From Bacillus subtilis (lineage in GTDB: Bacteria; Bacillota; Bacilli; Bacillales; Bacillaceae_C), in contig NZ_VTQV01000032.1 in NCBI RefSeq assembly GCF_008764245.1, positions 1 through 51,743 on the forward strand: a DNA stretch of 51,743 nucleotides. The letters are read 5' to 3'. Below, one piece after another: positions 34,446-44,341 of the stretch (positions are counted from its first letter, which is position 1; the number at the start of each line of letters is the position of its first letter). The notes beneath the pieces are model-generated. The model was not told the DNA's origin, did not search any database, and worked only from the letters and a program-made list of their open reading frames with translations. The translations under genes and the position numbers were made by a program.

Positions 34446-35888
34446 ATGATTATGGTTGATCAGATGCGTTTTGATTGTTTAAGTATTGCTGAACACCCTG
34501 TGGTGGAAACACCTAATCTGGATGAGCTTGCCCTTCAGGGTGTCCGCTTTACAAATGCTTATTCTGCCACTCCTACATGTGTACCCGCCCGAGCCGCTGT
34601 TTTAACAGGCATGTCACAACGATCTCATGGAAGAGTCGGCTACCAAGAACGGGTTCCTTATCAATATCCTCATTTGCTTCCTGAAGAAATGAGTCAGGCT
34701 GGATACCATACTCAAGCTGTCGGAAAAATGCATGTATATCCAACCCGGAATTTATGTGGATTTCATAATGTTATTTTGCATGATGGATACTTACACCATA
34801 ATCGGATGAAGGATACACCGGTTCGGGAATCTTTTGATCATACGGATGATTATTTGCCTTGGTTAAGAGAGCGGCTTGGTGGGCACCGCGACCTGACTGA
34901 TATCGGTTTGGATTGCAATGCTTCAGCCATGAGTCGCCCATGGCATTTACCAGAGGAATTTCATCCAACCAATTGGGTCGTCACGCAATCGATTGATTTC
35001 TTAAGAAGAAGAGACCCAAGTAAACCCTTCTTTTTAAAAATGTCCTTTGTTCGTCCACACCCACCGTTTGATCCACCACAGGCTTATTTCGATTATTATA
35101 TGAGTCTGGATATGGATGAACCTGTCATAGGAGATTGGGCCAATGACTTGGATGAATTTCAGGAAGGGTTACGACCGACTGCCGGGGGTGGGAATGTACC
35201 GAAACAACGTTTAAAAAGGGCAAGAGCTGCCTATTATGCTTTGATTGCCCATATCGATGATCAAATAGGGCGGTTTATCCAAAGTCTTATTGAATATCAG
35301 GTCTATAATAATACGGTCATTTTATTTGTTTCAGATCATGGAGAATTGCTGGGAGATCATCATTTATTAAGGAAATCTTTAGCTTATGAAGGAAGCGCGA
35401 AAATCCCTTTCATTCTTTCAGATCCAGGTAATCAATTAGGATTGAAAAAAGGAACGACTTGTCAAAATGTAGTAGAGTTGCGCGATATTATGCCAACCTT
35501 GTTAGATGTAGCAAACATACAAATTCCCAAAAGTGTTGAGGGGAAGAGTGTTCTTCCTTTAGTTAAAAATGAAACATCTATATGGAGAGAATACCTTCAT
35601 GGCGAACATGTTCAAGGCAAACAATCCCATCATTTTATTGTCAATGGAAAAGAAAAATTCATTTGGTATTCCCAAACAGGTGAAGAACAATTTTTTAATT
35701 TGAAAGAAGATCCTTATGAAACGAAAAATTTAATCGATCAACAGCCATATGCCCATAAAATAAATACTTTACGTCAATTATTAATAAAAGAATTGGAAGA
35801 AAGAGAAGAAGGTTACTCAGATGGTACACAATTAATTGTGGGGAAACAACCACAAGCTGTTCTACAAAATAGCAGAAAAATAATATAG
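34446..35888 (+). CDS. Formylglycine-type sulfatase, 5-prime end affected by a nonsense codon
   Basis: A 480-residue cytoplasmic enzyme of the alkaline-phosphatase fold that should hydrolyse sulfate esters. Cys45 in TCVPARAAVLTG fits the C-x-P-x-R motif that is oxidised to formylglycine. Other metal and substrate sites are MVDQMRFD, GKMHVYP, RPHPPFDPP and VSDHGELLGDHH. The C-terminal part has GEEQFFNLKEDPYETKNL. There is no signal peptide. The missing N-terminal residues before the first beta strand are few, so an enzyme made from ATG 34446 could still fold, but the usual start is blocked by TAA. It may be weakly expressed, regulated, a recent pseudogene, or a sequencing error. Confidence 0.85.
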   Translation: MIMVDQMRFDCLSIAEHPVVETPNLDELALQGVRFTNAYSATPTCVPARAAVLTGMSQRSHGRVGYQERVPYQYPHLLPEEMSQAGYHTQAVGKMHVYPTRNLCGFHNVILHDGYLHHNRMKDTPVRESFDHTDDYLPWLRERLGGHRDLTDIGLDCNASAMSRPWHLPEEFHPTNWVVTQSIDFLRRRDPSKPFFLKMSFVRPHPPFDPPQAYFDYYMSLDMDEPVIGDWANDLDEFQEGLRPTAGGGNVPKQRLKRARAAYYALIAHIDDQIGRFIQSLIEYQVYNNTVILFVSDHGELLGDHHLLRKSLAYEGSAKIPFILSDPGNQLGLKKGTTCQNVVELRDIMPTLLDVANIQIPKSVEGKSVLPLVKNETSIWREYLHGEHVQGKQSHHFIVNGKEKFIWYSQTGEEQFFNLKEDPYETKNLIDQQPYAHKINTLRQLLIKELEEREEGYSDGTQLIVGKQPQAVLQNSRKII

Positions 35889-35958
35889 GATGAAAAAATT
35901 TGAGGGAGGTAACTGAAGCGTTCAACTTTATAAACGAACAATGTACTGATTTAGCGGA

Positions 35959-36064
35959 GGAAATATACGTAGACTCCTGCGGGATGAAAGGCATCGGTGA
36001 GACCCCACAGTGCGCTAGCACGAGGAGGCTCACCAGCCGCCCGCGGAAAGCGAAGTATATTTCC
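35959..36064. repeat. Palindromic dispersed repeat
   Basis: GGAAATATAC (35959-35968) and GTATATTTCC (36055-36064) are exact inverted ends. Between them are CTCCTGCGGG and CCCGCGGAAAG, also partly complementary, and a GTGAGACCCCACAGTGCGC block. I recall this repeat from many Bacillaceae genomes. A 67-codon ORF across it is not credible. Confidence 0.75.
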
Positions 36065-36148
36065 GAAGCGGGGTTATATGCACCAACCAGGACTTTACTA
36101 TGATTAAAACACTTTTGGTCCCGGCCTCATCTTATTTTGCTCTTCGTT

Positions 36149-36334
36149 TTACATTTTCCGCTTCTTAGCCCTTTTGTCTGCGTCATCCGCTCTTCGCATG
36201 GCTTCCAAATCATCTTGATCTGCCACTTCTTGGGAAAATTCTACGTCACGACCATCTGATTTCATGTTTTGTGGTACTTGTGGAAGCTTTTGCTTATTTT
36301 TATCACGTGCTTTTCTACGATCATCTCTACCCAT
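36149..36334 (-). CDS. yfhD: YfhD family small protein
   Basis: A 61-residue, highly charged protein: MGRDDRRKARDKNKQKLPQV, then SDGRDVEFSQEVADQDDLEA and a basic end. This matches the YfhD pattern as I recall it, and the neighbour yfhE supports it. The function is unknown. GGAGGG lies 9 bases before the ATG. Confidence 0.85.
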   Translation of the reverse strand: MGRDDRRKARDKNKQKLPQVPQNMKSDGRDVEFSQEVADQDDLEAMRRADDADKRAKKRKM

Positions 36335-36373
36335 TTTCAGAACCCTCCATATAAAAGTGTTTTAAAAATTGTG

Positions 36374-36496
36374 CTACTTTCTTCTTGAATGCGTGTAGCC
36401 ACCTGCTCGATCTGCTTGTTTAAATTCTTTTGCATAAAGCACTTCTTGAGTTGTAGATAATGTACTCTTCGTTTGAACGTTCTTATTTTTGCTCAT
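36374..36496 (-). CDS. yfhE: YfhE family small protein
   Basis: A 40-residue basic protein containing STLSTTQEVLYAKEFKQADR, the core of YfhE. AAAGGAG stands 9 bases before the ATG. It is upstream of yfhD on the same strand with a 39-base gap, so both probably share a transcript. In B. subtilis an epimerase gene, yfhF, lies between yfhE and recX; here it is absent. Confidence 0.82.
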   Translation of the reverse strand: MSKNKNVQTKSTLSTTQEVLYAKEFKQADRAGGYTHSRRK

Positions 36497-36614
36497 TAGG
36501 ACCCACTCCTTTTGCTCTTGACCTCATCTAACATTTTTCTCAAAAACCTTAATAAACATACATGTAAGAGATTATGGTAAAATAGAGCAAGTAAGTAAGA
36601 AGGGGTGATTAGCA

Positions 36615-37406
36615 ATGGCGATCATCACCAAAATTGCGGCGCAAAAGAAAAGAGCAGATCGCTACAATCTTTATTTGGATGAGCAATATGCTTTTAGTGT
36701 GGATGAAGCAATATTAATTCGCTATGGATTAGTGAAAGGCAAGGAATTAGCCGATTATGAAGTTGTCCAGCTGCAATATGAGGACGAAATTAGAAAAGCT
36801 TATAATGATGCGATCCACTATTTATCGTTCCGCATGAGGTCGGAAGGGGAAATAAAGGAACATTTGGCTAAAAAAGATTGGAATGTACAAGTGATTGAAC
36901 AAGTGATGCAAAAATTGCATGAGCATCACTATGTCGATGATCTGGAATTCGCAAAGGCATATGTTCGGACACAAATCAATACAGGAAAAAAAGGTCCATA
37001 TAATATCAAACAAGAGTTGTTACAAAAAGATATTTCTGATTCATACATAGAAGAAGCTTTAACCTTATATAAAAAAGAAGATCAAATCGAGCATGCGATT
37101 CAGTTAGGTAATAAATATGCAGCTAAAAATAAAAAACTGGCTGAGAAAATATTAAAGCAAAAGCTGGAGCAATATTTACAGACAAAAGGTTTTTCCTTTA
37201 CAATTATTTCCATTGCAATTGAAGAAATCGAATATGAAAAAGAGGCGGAAGAAGAATGGGATTCGCTTCTCAAACATGGAGAAAAAGCGCAGCGGAAATA
37301 TCAACATTTAGAGGGATTTGAATACCGCCAAAAGATGAAACAAGCCCTATTTCGTAAAGGATTTGAATTAGACATGATTGATCGCTTTTTAGATGAAAAA
37401 GAATGA
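36615..37406 (+). CDS. recX: Recombination regulator RecX
   Basis: Binds RecA filaments and modulates recombination. It is 263 residues of repeated three-helix units; typical stretches are HYLSFRMRSEGEIKEHLAKK, HHYVDDLEFAKAYVRTQINT and KGPYNIKQELLQKDISDSYI. The length fits the long RecX of Bacillus. The ATG follows AAGGGGTGATT. It overlaps nothing but is 13 bases from yfhH, so they form an operon. Confidence 0.94.
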   Translation: MAIITKIAAQKKRADRYNLYLDEQYAFSVDEAILIRYGLVKGKELADYEVVQLQYEDEIRKAYNDAIHYLSFRMRSEGEIKEHLAKKDWNVQVIEQVMQKLHEHHYVDDLEFAKAYVRTQINTGKKGPYNIKQELLQKDISDSYIEEALTLYKKEDQIEHAIQLGNKYAAKNKKLAEKILKQKLEQYLQTKGFSFTIISIAIEEIEYEKEAEEEWDSLLKHGEKAQRKYQHLEGFEYRQKMKQALFRKGFELDMIDRFLDEKE

Positions 37407-37419
37407 AGGGGATTTTGTA

Positions 37420-37740
37420 ATGGAAAGGGAAAAGAAATACAGTGAAATGACAAATGAAGAACTTAAACAGGAAATTGCTTTAATGAAGGAGAAGGCAAGA
37501 AAAGCGGAACAGCTTGGCATGGTCAATGAGTTTGCTGTTATGGAGCGAAGAGCGGTGATGGCTGAGGCCTATTTATTAAACCCAAGCGATTTTAAGCCGG
37601 GTGAAATTTATGCCGTTACGGGCGCACCAGGGACTTATTTCAAAATTGATTATTTAAAAGGTGTGTTTGCTTGGGGCTATCGCTTAAATGGTTCTGGTGA
37701 GGAGGAGGCATTGCCTATTTCCTTGCTTAAAACAACCTAA
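37420..37740 (+). CDS. yfhH: YfhH family protein (DUF1811)
   Basis: A 106-residue soluble protein: an N-terminal helical hairpin (EMTNEELKQEIALMKEKARK, AEQLGMVNEFAVMERRAVMA) and a C-terminal beta-barrel-like part with FKPGEIYAVTGAPGTYFKID. Position after recX and length fit B. subtilis YfhH. Function unknown. ATG 37420 has AAGGGGAT 7 bases upstream. Confidence 0.9.
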   Translation: MEREKKYSEMTNEELKQEIALMKEKARKAEQLGMVNEFAVMERRAVMAEAYLLNPSDFKPGEIYAVTGAPGTYFKIDYLKGVFAWGYRLNGSGEEEALPISLLKTT

Positions 37741-37742
37741 AA

Positions 37743-37781
37743 AATTTCCATCAGTAGGGAGCGTCCCTACTGATGGAAATT
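37743..37781. terminator. Strong bidirectional terminator after yfhH
   Basis: An exact 18-bp stem (37743-37760 with 37764-37781) closes on a GCG loop and is followed by CTCTTTATTTTTT. It separates convergent yfhH and the small leftward gene. Confidence 0.9.
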
Positions 37782-37785
37782 CTCT

Positions 37786-37950
37786 TTATTTTTTGTACTT
37801 CGTTACAGCAGCTCTTTCTCTAATAATGTCTGTCTGGGATAGTTCCGTTTGCCCATTTACTTGAGAACTCATTTTTTTCGGGTTATAGTATCCGCGATTA
37901 AACGGACTTAAACTGCGGTTTTGATGTGTATTCCCATCGATTTTGCCCAT
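37786..37950 (-). CDS. Small protein of unknown function, 54 aa
   Basis: Reads MGKIDGNTHQNRSLSPFNRG then YYNPKKMSSQVNGQTELSQT and a basic end. GGGGGAT lies 5 bases before the ATG. It follows sspK by 26 bases on the same strand, so it may be co-expressed in the forespore. The N-terminal half is faintly like YpzG-type peptides; I would not assign it. Confidence 0.65.
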   Translation of the reverse strand: MGKIDGNTHQNRSLSPFNRGYYNPKKMSSQVNGQTELSQTDIIRERAAVTKYKK

Positions 37951-37976
37951 TATAAATCCCCCTTGTTGGTGAATAA

Positions 37977-38147
37977 TTAAGACTGGTTGGAATTTCCTTG
38001 TCTATTCCCCGATGCCCGCATTCTGCCCTGTGGATTGGTGTTAATCGTTCCATCTGCACGCATTGGAGAATATTCAGCCTTAGCTCGTGGTTCACCTTCA
38101 AATTTGTTGTCATTTTTATACGGGAAATCTTTTGCTTTATTACGCAA
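37977..38147 (-). CDS. sspK: Small acid-soluble spore protein K
   Basis: A 56-residue minor spore protein. The core [20 protein letters not shown] and [18 protein letters not shown] match B. subtilis SspK closely, with a few extra C-terminal residues. It starts at TTG 38147, 8 bases after AAGGAGG. Expression in the developing spore is expected; the promoter was not located. Confidence 0.88.
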   Translation of the reverse strand: MRNKAKDFPYKNDNKFEGEPRAKAEYSPMRADGTINTNPQGRMRASGNRQGNSNQS

Positions 38148-38251
38148 TGGGACACCCTCCTTTATTGACGGGTTTTTCAACTCGTCATCTTTAGTATGGG
38201 TTACAAAGTGAAAAACATTCGTTCAAAGGATGGGTATCAGAACAGCGTGGC

Positions 38252-38418
38252 GCTTGCGCTTTTCGGTTGTCTAGCTACAGCGTCCAGCTAGCAAACTTTC
38301 GGTGCCTTCCTACGATAAGTCAACATCGATTCACCCTTCGGGTTCATCGTGTTTCCTTTATCTCCTCAGGCCCCTAAAAAGTTTGTACGTCGCTAAACGG
38401 GCGCTTGCGCTTTTCGGT
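38252..38418. repeat. Dispersed repeat with terminal GCGCTTGCGCTTTTCGG copies
   Basis: GCGCTTGCGCTTTTCGGTT occurs at both ends of this gap (near 38250 and 38401). The part at 38270-38306 matches the repeat at the window start in the opposite orientation. A CGATTCACCCTTCGGGTTCA stretch lies inside. It contains no gene. Confidence 0.7.
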
Positions 38419-39398
38419 TAATCCATAATAATATTTAATTTTTTTCTAAGTTTTTCTTCACTATAAATCCATCCAGTATAGGAAGTAAGGATTTGTAGAT
38501 CAGCATCTAAATGAACGATGGCTACAAACGGGTAATGTCCATTACTCCTATACCGTAAATCGATAAAACGAACTTCCTTATAATCGTCGAATTCTTTAAT
38601 TTCCCAACGATACACAGGGGAGAAAGATAAGAAAGCTGAAACATTTTTATCCCGTTTTGCAGCTTCAATTTCCGGCGTTTCCGGCACAGGAATCCGGTTG
38701 AATTTATCAAAGATGGTAATCGAACGTTTAAACGCTCGGCCAACGTAGAAAAAATCTTTTGAAATCACAGCTAATCGCCATTGATTAAAATGCATCGTAG
38801 GTGCGATAATAATTTGTTCAGCATCTGGAATGGTTTTTAATACGGCTGACTTTACGACTTTCTGCATAATGAACCGTAGGATATAGTAAAAAAAGACAAC
38901 GACGTATAGTGTTAAAAACGTATAGCCAGGAGCTGCCCCTAATGCCCAAATGAAAATAGCTAAAACATGTAGTCCAAAGATAATGGGATCGAACGTGTTA
39001 ATGACCCCCAGGGCAACCCAATTTGCTGAGAAAGGCCTTAACGCCTGAGTCCCATAGGCATTGAAAATATCAACAAACACATGTAAAAAAACAGCTACGA
39101 AGGACCAAAGCCATAAATGAAATAAATTGGCCCCCGGGAAAATTAAGGCAACCAAGGCCGTTACAACAAGCGGCCAAAATAAAATAGCAGGAATAGAGTG
39201 GGTTACCCCACGGTGATTCCTTATATATACGGCATTATTACGTAGTTTTAAAAAGGTATCAATATCAGGTATTTGCGATCCAATGATGGCCGCTACTAAA
39301 ACACTGTGAGTATTGGCGGTGCTTTCAGCAACAACAGGATCTAGGGTAGCGAGCCCACCAATCGCAACACCCATGGCAATATGAGTGGCAGTATCCAA
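38418..39398 (-). CDS. yfhP: YfhP family membrane-bound metal-dependent hydrolase
   Basis: A 326-residue membrane protein of the DUF457/YdjM hydrolase group, from TTG 39398 behind AGGAGG. Likely metal sites are the early MDTATHIAMG histidine, QIPDIDTFLKLR, IRNHRGVTHSIP and HVFVDIFNAYGTQALRP. Four or five membrane segments lie between and after them. Length and sequence fit B. subtilis YfhP, which lies before mutY there too. The substrate is unknown. Confidence 0.9.
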   Translation of the reverse strand: MDTATHIAMGVAIGGLATLDPVVAESTANTHSVLVAAIIGSQIPDIDTFLKLRNNAVYIRNHRGVTHSIPAILFWPLVVTALVALIFPGANLFHLWLWSFVAVFLHVFVDIFNAYGTQALRPFSANWVALGVINTFDPIIFGLHVLAIFIWALGAAPGYTFLTLYVVVFFYYILRFIMQKVVKSAVLKTIPDAEQIIIAPTMHFNQWRLAVISKDFFYVGRAFKRSITIFDKFNRIPVPETPEIEAAKRDKNVSAFLSFSPVYRWEIKEFDDYKEVRFIDLRYRSNGHYPFVAIVHLDADLQILTSYTGWIYSEEKLRKKLNIIMD

Positions 39399-39552
39399 TC
39401 TAAATCCTCCTAAGAAAAGGGTGTTAATGATTTTCGGTTTCTTATTTTTAATCATATTTTAAAAAAATATATTATGCAATACGGCACATGATGTCCAATC
39501 ATTTATATAATTCCCTAAAGGGAGTATAAATTAACATGTAGGAGCGTTAAAT

Positions 39553-40668
39553 ATGGGAGAATCTAAGTTAGATCATGATAAAATGGATATTCAACAATTT
39601 CGTGAAGATTTGTTGAATTGGTTTGTACGGGAGCAACGTGATCTTCCATGGCGAAAAGATAATCAGCCATATAAAGTATGGGTATCCGAAATTATGTTAC
39701 AACAAACAAGGGTAGACACAGTCATTCCTTATTTTGAACGGTTTATGGAAGAATTCCCCGATATGGAAGCATTTGCTGCTGCAGATGATGAATCTGTTCT
39801 AAAAATATGGGAGGGTCTTGGATACTATTCCCGTGTTCGAAATTTACATTCAGCCGTGAAAGAAGTGGTGGAACATTACGATGGGAAAGTGCCAGATACC
39901 CGAGAAGAAATTTCAAAATTAAAAGGCGTCGGTCCATATACGGCGGGTGCAATTCTAAGTATCGCTTATGGAAAGCCTGAGCCAGCAGTAGACGGAAATG
40001 TCATGCGTGTATTATCTAGAATCTTATTAATTGAAGAGGATATAGCCAAACCTTCGACAAGAAAAGTATTTGAAGCAGCCGTTCGGACTTTAATAGATCC
40101 TGCCAACCCTTCGTACTTCAATCAAGCTTTAATGGAATTAGGAGCGCTTATCTGTACGCCAACATCTCCAGCATGCCTGCTTTGTCCGGTGAGAGAGCAT
40201 TGTAAAGGATATGCTAACGGCAAAGAACAAGTGCTACCAGTCAAGACGCGAAAAAAATCAGTGAAACATCTTTCGTTGCTATCGGCTGTATTGAAAACAG
40301 CAGATAATCTTTATCTCATTCGCAAAAGACCTAATGAAGGCCTGCTGGCGAATCTTTGGGAATTTCCTACAGTGGAAGTAGCTACTAGTAAGCAATATTC
40401 TACCCAAAGACAAGTATTATCCCGTTATTTGGAGAAGGAATATGAAACAAATATTCAGCTTGAAACAGGAACTTTTACCCATGTTGATCATATTTTTTCT
40501 CATTTAACATGGTCGATGGATGTTTTTGCAGGCGAAATCAGCAAAACATTGAATCATCAGGATGAGGTTCGACTTGTAACACAGGAGGAGCTTGAAACTC
40601 TTGCATTCCCAGTACCCCATCAAAAAATTTGGAAAGCTTATAAAGAGATATACGCCATGAATAAATAA
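39553..40668 (+). CDS. mutY: A/G-specific adenine DNA glycosylase
   Basis: Removes adenine mispaired with 8-oxoguanine. It is 371 residues. The helix-hairpin-helix domain has catalytic Glu in SEIMLQQTRVDTV, the hairpin LKGVGPYTAGAIL and catalytic Asp in AVDGNVMRV. The iron-sulfur cysteines are in CTPTSPACLLCPVREHC. The C-terminal NUDIX-like 8-oxoG recognition domain starts near KKSVKHLSLL and includes LANLWEFPTVE. The ATG follows GGAG. Confidence 0.96.
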   Translation: MGESKLDHDKMDIQQFREDLLNWFVREQRDLPWRKDNQPYKVWVSEIMLQQTRVDTVIPYFERFMEEFPDMEAFAAADDESVLKIWEGLGYYSRVRNLHSAVKEVVEHYDGKVPDTREEISKLKGVGPYTAGAILSIAYGKPEPAVDGNVMRVLSRILLIEEDIAKPSTRKVFEAAVRTLIDPANPSYFNQALMELGALICTPTSPACLLCPVREHCKGYANGKEQVLPVKTRKKSVKHLSLLSAVLKTADNLYLIRKRPNEGLLANLWEFPTVEVATSKQYSTQRQVLSRYLEKEYETNIQLETGTFTHVDHIFSHLTWSMDVFAGEISKTLNHQDEVRLVTQEELETLAFPVPHQKIWKAYKEIYAMNK

Positions 40669-40739
40669 TTTAATTATGACTCATTGTTCAAAGAACTGCA
40701 TCAAGGTAAAATATACATAGGAAAAAGAAAGGTAGATGA

Positions 40740-41489
<750 letters not shown>

Positions 41490-41563
41490 TCTAGCTCCCA
41501 CTAAGTGTTAGCCAGCAACTATTGTTAGAAAATTACTTTTTTATTTTTTTGGAATTAAAATTT

Positions 41564-41589
41564 CACGTTTGGTTACATTAACAAACGTG
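41564..41589 (+). promoter_or_regulatory. Hairpin next to the sspE ribosome binding site
   Basis: CACGTTTG (41564-41571) and CAAACGTG (41582-41589) form an exact 8-bp stem with a 10-base loop, touching GGAGGTGAT of sspE. It may stabilise the mRNA or modulate translation. Confidence 0.5.
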
Positions 41590-41601
41590 GAGGTGATACC
41601 A

Positions 41602-41799
41602 TTGGCTAACAAAAAATCTCAAGCAGGAACTAACGTTGAGAAAGTAAGACAACAAAACGCTCAATCCACTGGTGCTGGTGCACAAGGAAATTACGGTACT
41701 GAATTCGGTAGTGAAACAGATGTACAATCTGTAAAAGAGCGAAACAAAAAAGCTGAACAAAACAAAGCGAAAAACGCTGGAAACTTCGGACAACAATAA
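41602..41799 (+). CDS. sspE: Gamma-type small acid-soluble spore protein
   Basis: A 65-residue amino-acid storage protein of the spore. Gln/Asn/Ala-rich, with a single germination-protease site in GTEFGSETDV. It starts at TTG 41602, four bases after GGAGGTGAT. It is shorter than B. subtilis SspE, with one repeat instead of two. A perfect terminator follows. Confidence 0.93.
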   Translation: MANKKSQAGTNVEKVRQQNAQSTGAGAQGNYGTEFGSETDVQSVKERNKKAEQNKAKNAGNFGQQ

Positions 41800-41809
41800 T
41801 GTAAGCCAA

Positions 41810-41846
41810 TAAGGGTCTAACTTTCATGTTGAAAGTTAGACCCTTA
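41810..41846 (+). terminator. Terminator of sspE
   Basis: A 16-bp stem (TAAGGGTCTAACTTTC, 41810-41825) pairs exactly with GAAAGTTAGACCCTTA (41831-41846) around an ATGTT loop. Confidence 0.88.
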
Positions 41847-41970
41847 TTCGATTGTATAATGGAAATGATAAAACGGATTGGTTTTAAATAAGAAAGAAAA
41901 ACGTTATAATAAAAGTATTTAGAACTAATCAAGGATACGATTGGATAGGGAGAGAAAGTAGGAGAAATCA

Positions 41971-42501
41971 ATGCAAATTCCAGTTGAAGGAGAGAATATA
42001 CAAATACATAGTTATAAGCATGATGGTCATTTACACCGCGTCTGGGAAGAAACGAAAGTGTTAAAAGCAAATAGTCATTTGCTTATTGGTGGAAATGACC
42101 ATACTTTAGTAACGGAATCGGATGGAAGAACATGGATCACCCGTGAACCAGCTATTACCTATTTTCATACAGATTTATGGTTCAACATTATCGGTATGAT
42201 CAGAGACGATGGCATTTATTATTACTGTAATCTAGGATCTCCGTTTGTTGTGGATGTAGAGGCATTAAAATATATTGATTATGATCTGGATATAAAGGTA
42301 TTTCCAGATATGACGTATTCACTTCTAGATGAGGATGAATACGAATATAATCGATTACATATGGGGTATCCCGAAGAGATTGACCATATCTTAAAAAGAA
42401 ATATGGAAAAGCTTATCTTTTGGATTAGGCAAAGGAAAGGCCCGTTCGCAGCTGATTTTATAGATGTTTGGTATGACCGTTATTTAAGTTACAGAGGCTA
42501 G
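41971..42501 (+). CDS. ygaC: Nucleoside tri-/diphosphatase Ntdp-like protein (DUF402)
   Basis: A 176-residue cytoplasmic protein, the length of B. subtilis YgaC. DUF402 features include [55 protein letters not shown] and a [11 protein letters not shown] metal-type acidic stretch. Related proteins hydrolyse nucleoside tri- and diphosphates. The next gene starts within 20 bases, so they are co-transcribed. Confidence 0.9.
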   Translation: MQIPVEGENIQIHSYKHDGHLHRVWEETKVLKANSHLLIGGNDHTLVTESDGRTWITREPAITYFHTDLWFNIIGMIRDDGIYYYCNLGSPFVVDVEALKYIDYDLDIKVFPDMTYSLLDEDEYEYNRLHMGYPEEIDHILKRNMEKLIFWIRQRKGPFAADFIDVWYDRYLSYRG

Positions 42502-42520
42502 GCTAGGAGTGGATTTTTGG

Positions 42521-44269
42521 TTGGGAGTTATAAGAAGATATTTAAAATTTGTTAAACCTTATCGTTGGAGAATATTTTGGACACTTATTATTGGAGTAAT
42601 CAAATTCGCAATTCCCCTTCTCATTCCTATGTTAATGAAGTATGTCATAGATGACGTCATTAGTGTGGAAGATATGACTGCAGCGGAAAAAACCACTCGT
42701 TTATTTTGGACGATGGGCATCATGTTCATCCTTTTTATTGTCATAAGACCACCTGTAGAATACTTCAGACAATATTTTGCACAGTGGACAGCTAATAAAG
42801 TTTTATATGACATACGAGATCGGTTATTTACGCATATTCAGAAATTAAGTTTTAAATTTTATTCCAATACGCGAGCAGGAGAAATTATTTCCAGGGTCAT
42901 TAATGATGTGGAGCAAACGAAGGATTTTGTAATCACTGGACTAATGAATCTTTGGCTTGATGCGGCAACAGTTCTTATTGCGATTGGGATCATGGTATCC
43001 CTCGATGTTCCCTTAACACTTGTTTCCTTAGCCGTTTTTCCATTCTACATTATATCTGTTCGTTACTTCTTTGGAAATTTGCGAAAGCTTACACGTCAAC
43101 GTTCCCAAGCCCTTGCACAAGTCCAAAGTTACTTGCATGAAAGAGTTGCGGGCATGTCGCTCATCAAGAGTTTTGCGATCGAAGACCATGAGCAAAAGCG
43201 ATTTGATCAAAACAATCGCCATTTCCTAAACAAAGCTTTAATTCATACAAGTTGGACAGCAAAGGCCTTTTCCGTTGTCAACACCATTACCGATTTAGCC
43301 CCATTAATTGTCATTACATATTCGGGATATCAGGTGATCAATGGAAATCTGTCTATTGGGACTTTGGTGGCTTTTATGGGATATGTCGAAAGATTGTATA
43401 ATCCGTTAAGACGCTTGGTGAATTCATCCACAACCCTTACCCAAGCCATTGCTTCTATGGATCGGGTGTTTCAATTAGCGGATGAAAAATATGACATCGA
43501 GGATGCACCTAATGCGATTGAACCGAAGCAAGTAAGGGGTGATATTCAATTCGATCAAGTTACTTTTGCTTATGATGAAAAAGAAAAACCTGTCTTAGAA
43601 AATATCAATTTACAAGTACAAGCTGGAGAAACGATTGCATTTGTTGGCATGAGTGGAGGAGGAAAATCAACACTTGTTAGTTTAATTCCACGATTCTATG
43701 ATGTCAGTTCTGGAAGAGTGTTATTAGATGGTCGAGATATCCGCCAGTTAAAGGTTCGCAGTTTAAGAGATAAAATTGGAATGGTTCTACAAGACAATAT
43801 TTTATTCAGCGAGTCTGTGAAAGCAAATATATTGCTAGGAAAACCTGATGCGACAGATGAAGAAGTGTATCGAGCCGCCAAAGCCGCGAATGCCCATGAT
43901 TTTATTATGAATCTCTCGAAAGGCTATGATACTACGGTTGGTGAGAGAGGGGTTAAGCTGTCGGGTGGGCAAAAGCAAAGGATTGCCATTGCAAGAGTCT
44001 TTCTTAAGAATCCACCACTCTTAATATTGGATGAAGCCACTTCAGCACTAGACCTTGAAAGTGAACACTTGATTCAGGAAGCTCTGGACGTATTAGCCAA
44101 GGATCGAACGACATTTATAATTGCTCACCGTCTGTCCACGATTACACACGCGGATCGAATTGTACTAATCGAACATGGCCGAATAACGGAAATCGGAACA
44201 CATGAGGAATTAATGCAAAAACAAGGAAACTACTATCGATTATTTGAGGTACAACAATTGGGTGTTTAA
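42521..44269 (+). CDS. ygaD: ABC exporter with fused membrane and ATPase domains (YgaD)
   Basis: A 582-residue half-transporter probably acting as a homodimer. The membrane domain (about 1-310) has six segments. The ATPase has Walker [10 protein letters not shown], signature [13 protein letters not shown], Walker [13 protein letters not shown] and AHRLST. TTG 42521 after AGGAGTGG is chosen; GTG 42509 (four residues more) overlaps that site. The substrate is unknown; similar proteins export lipids or drugs. Position fits B. subtilis ygaD. Confidence 0.9.
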   Translation: MGVIRRYLKFVKPYRWRIFWTLIIGVIKFAIPLLIPMLMKYVIDDVISVEDMTAAEKTTRLFWTMGIMFILFIVIRPPVEYFRQYFAQWTANKVLYDIRDRLFTHIQKLSFKFYSNTRAGEIISRVINDVEQTKDFVITGLMNLWLDAATVLIAIGIMVSLDVPLTLVSLAVFPFYIISVRYFFGNLRKLTRQRSQALAQVQSYLHERVAGMSLIKSFAIEDHEQKRFDQNNRHFLNKALIHTSWTAKAFSVVNTITDLAPLIVITYSGYQVINGNLSIGTLVAFMGYVERLYNPLRRLVNSSTTLTQAIASMDRVFQLADEKYDIEDAPNAIEPKQVRGDIQFDQVTFAYDEKEKPVLENINLQVQAGETIAFVGMSGGGKSTLVSLIPRFYDVSSGRVLLDGRDIRQLKVRSLRDKIGMVLQDNILFSESVKANILLGKPDATDEEVYRAAKAANAHDFIMNLSKGYDTTVGERGVKLSGGQKQRIAIARVFLKNPPLLILDEATSALDLESEHLIQEALDVLAKDRTTFIIAHRLSTITHADRIVLIEHGRITEIGTHEELMQKQGNYYRLFEVQQLGV

Positions 44270-44304
44270 CATTATTGAATATTTAGACAGTCTAAATAAA
44301 ATAT

Positions 44305-44341
44305 AAAAAAGATGTGGCTTAAAAATGGGCCACATCTTTTT
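44305..44341. terminator. Bidirectional terminator between ygaD and ygaE
   Basis: AAAAAGATGTGGC pairs with GCCACATCTTTTT around a short loop. The T run overlaps the ygaE stop codon. An odd palindrome ATTTAGACAGTCTAAAT lies at about 44281-44297. Confidence 0.85.

Noticed and set aside
35900-36103. 67-codon ORF on the + strand
   Set aside because: It runs through a palindromic dispersed repeat and shows no protein-like composition.
37898-38155. 85-codon leftward ORF overlapping sspK
   Set aside because: sspK in another frame matches a known protein and has the SD; this frame is a shadow.
41521-41601. Sigma-G promoter of sspE
   Set aside because: Candidate -35/-10 pairs had poor spacing or overlapped the SD, so no position could be defended.
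41630-42070. 146-codon leftward ORF
   Set aside because: It is antisense to sspE and ygaC and crosses the exact sspE terminator stem.
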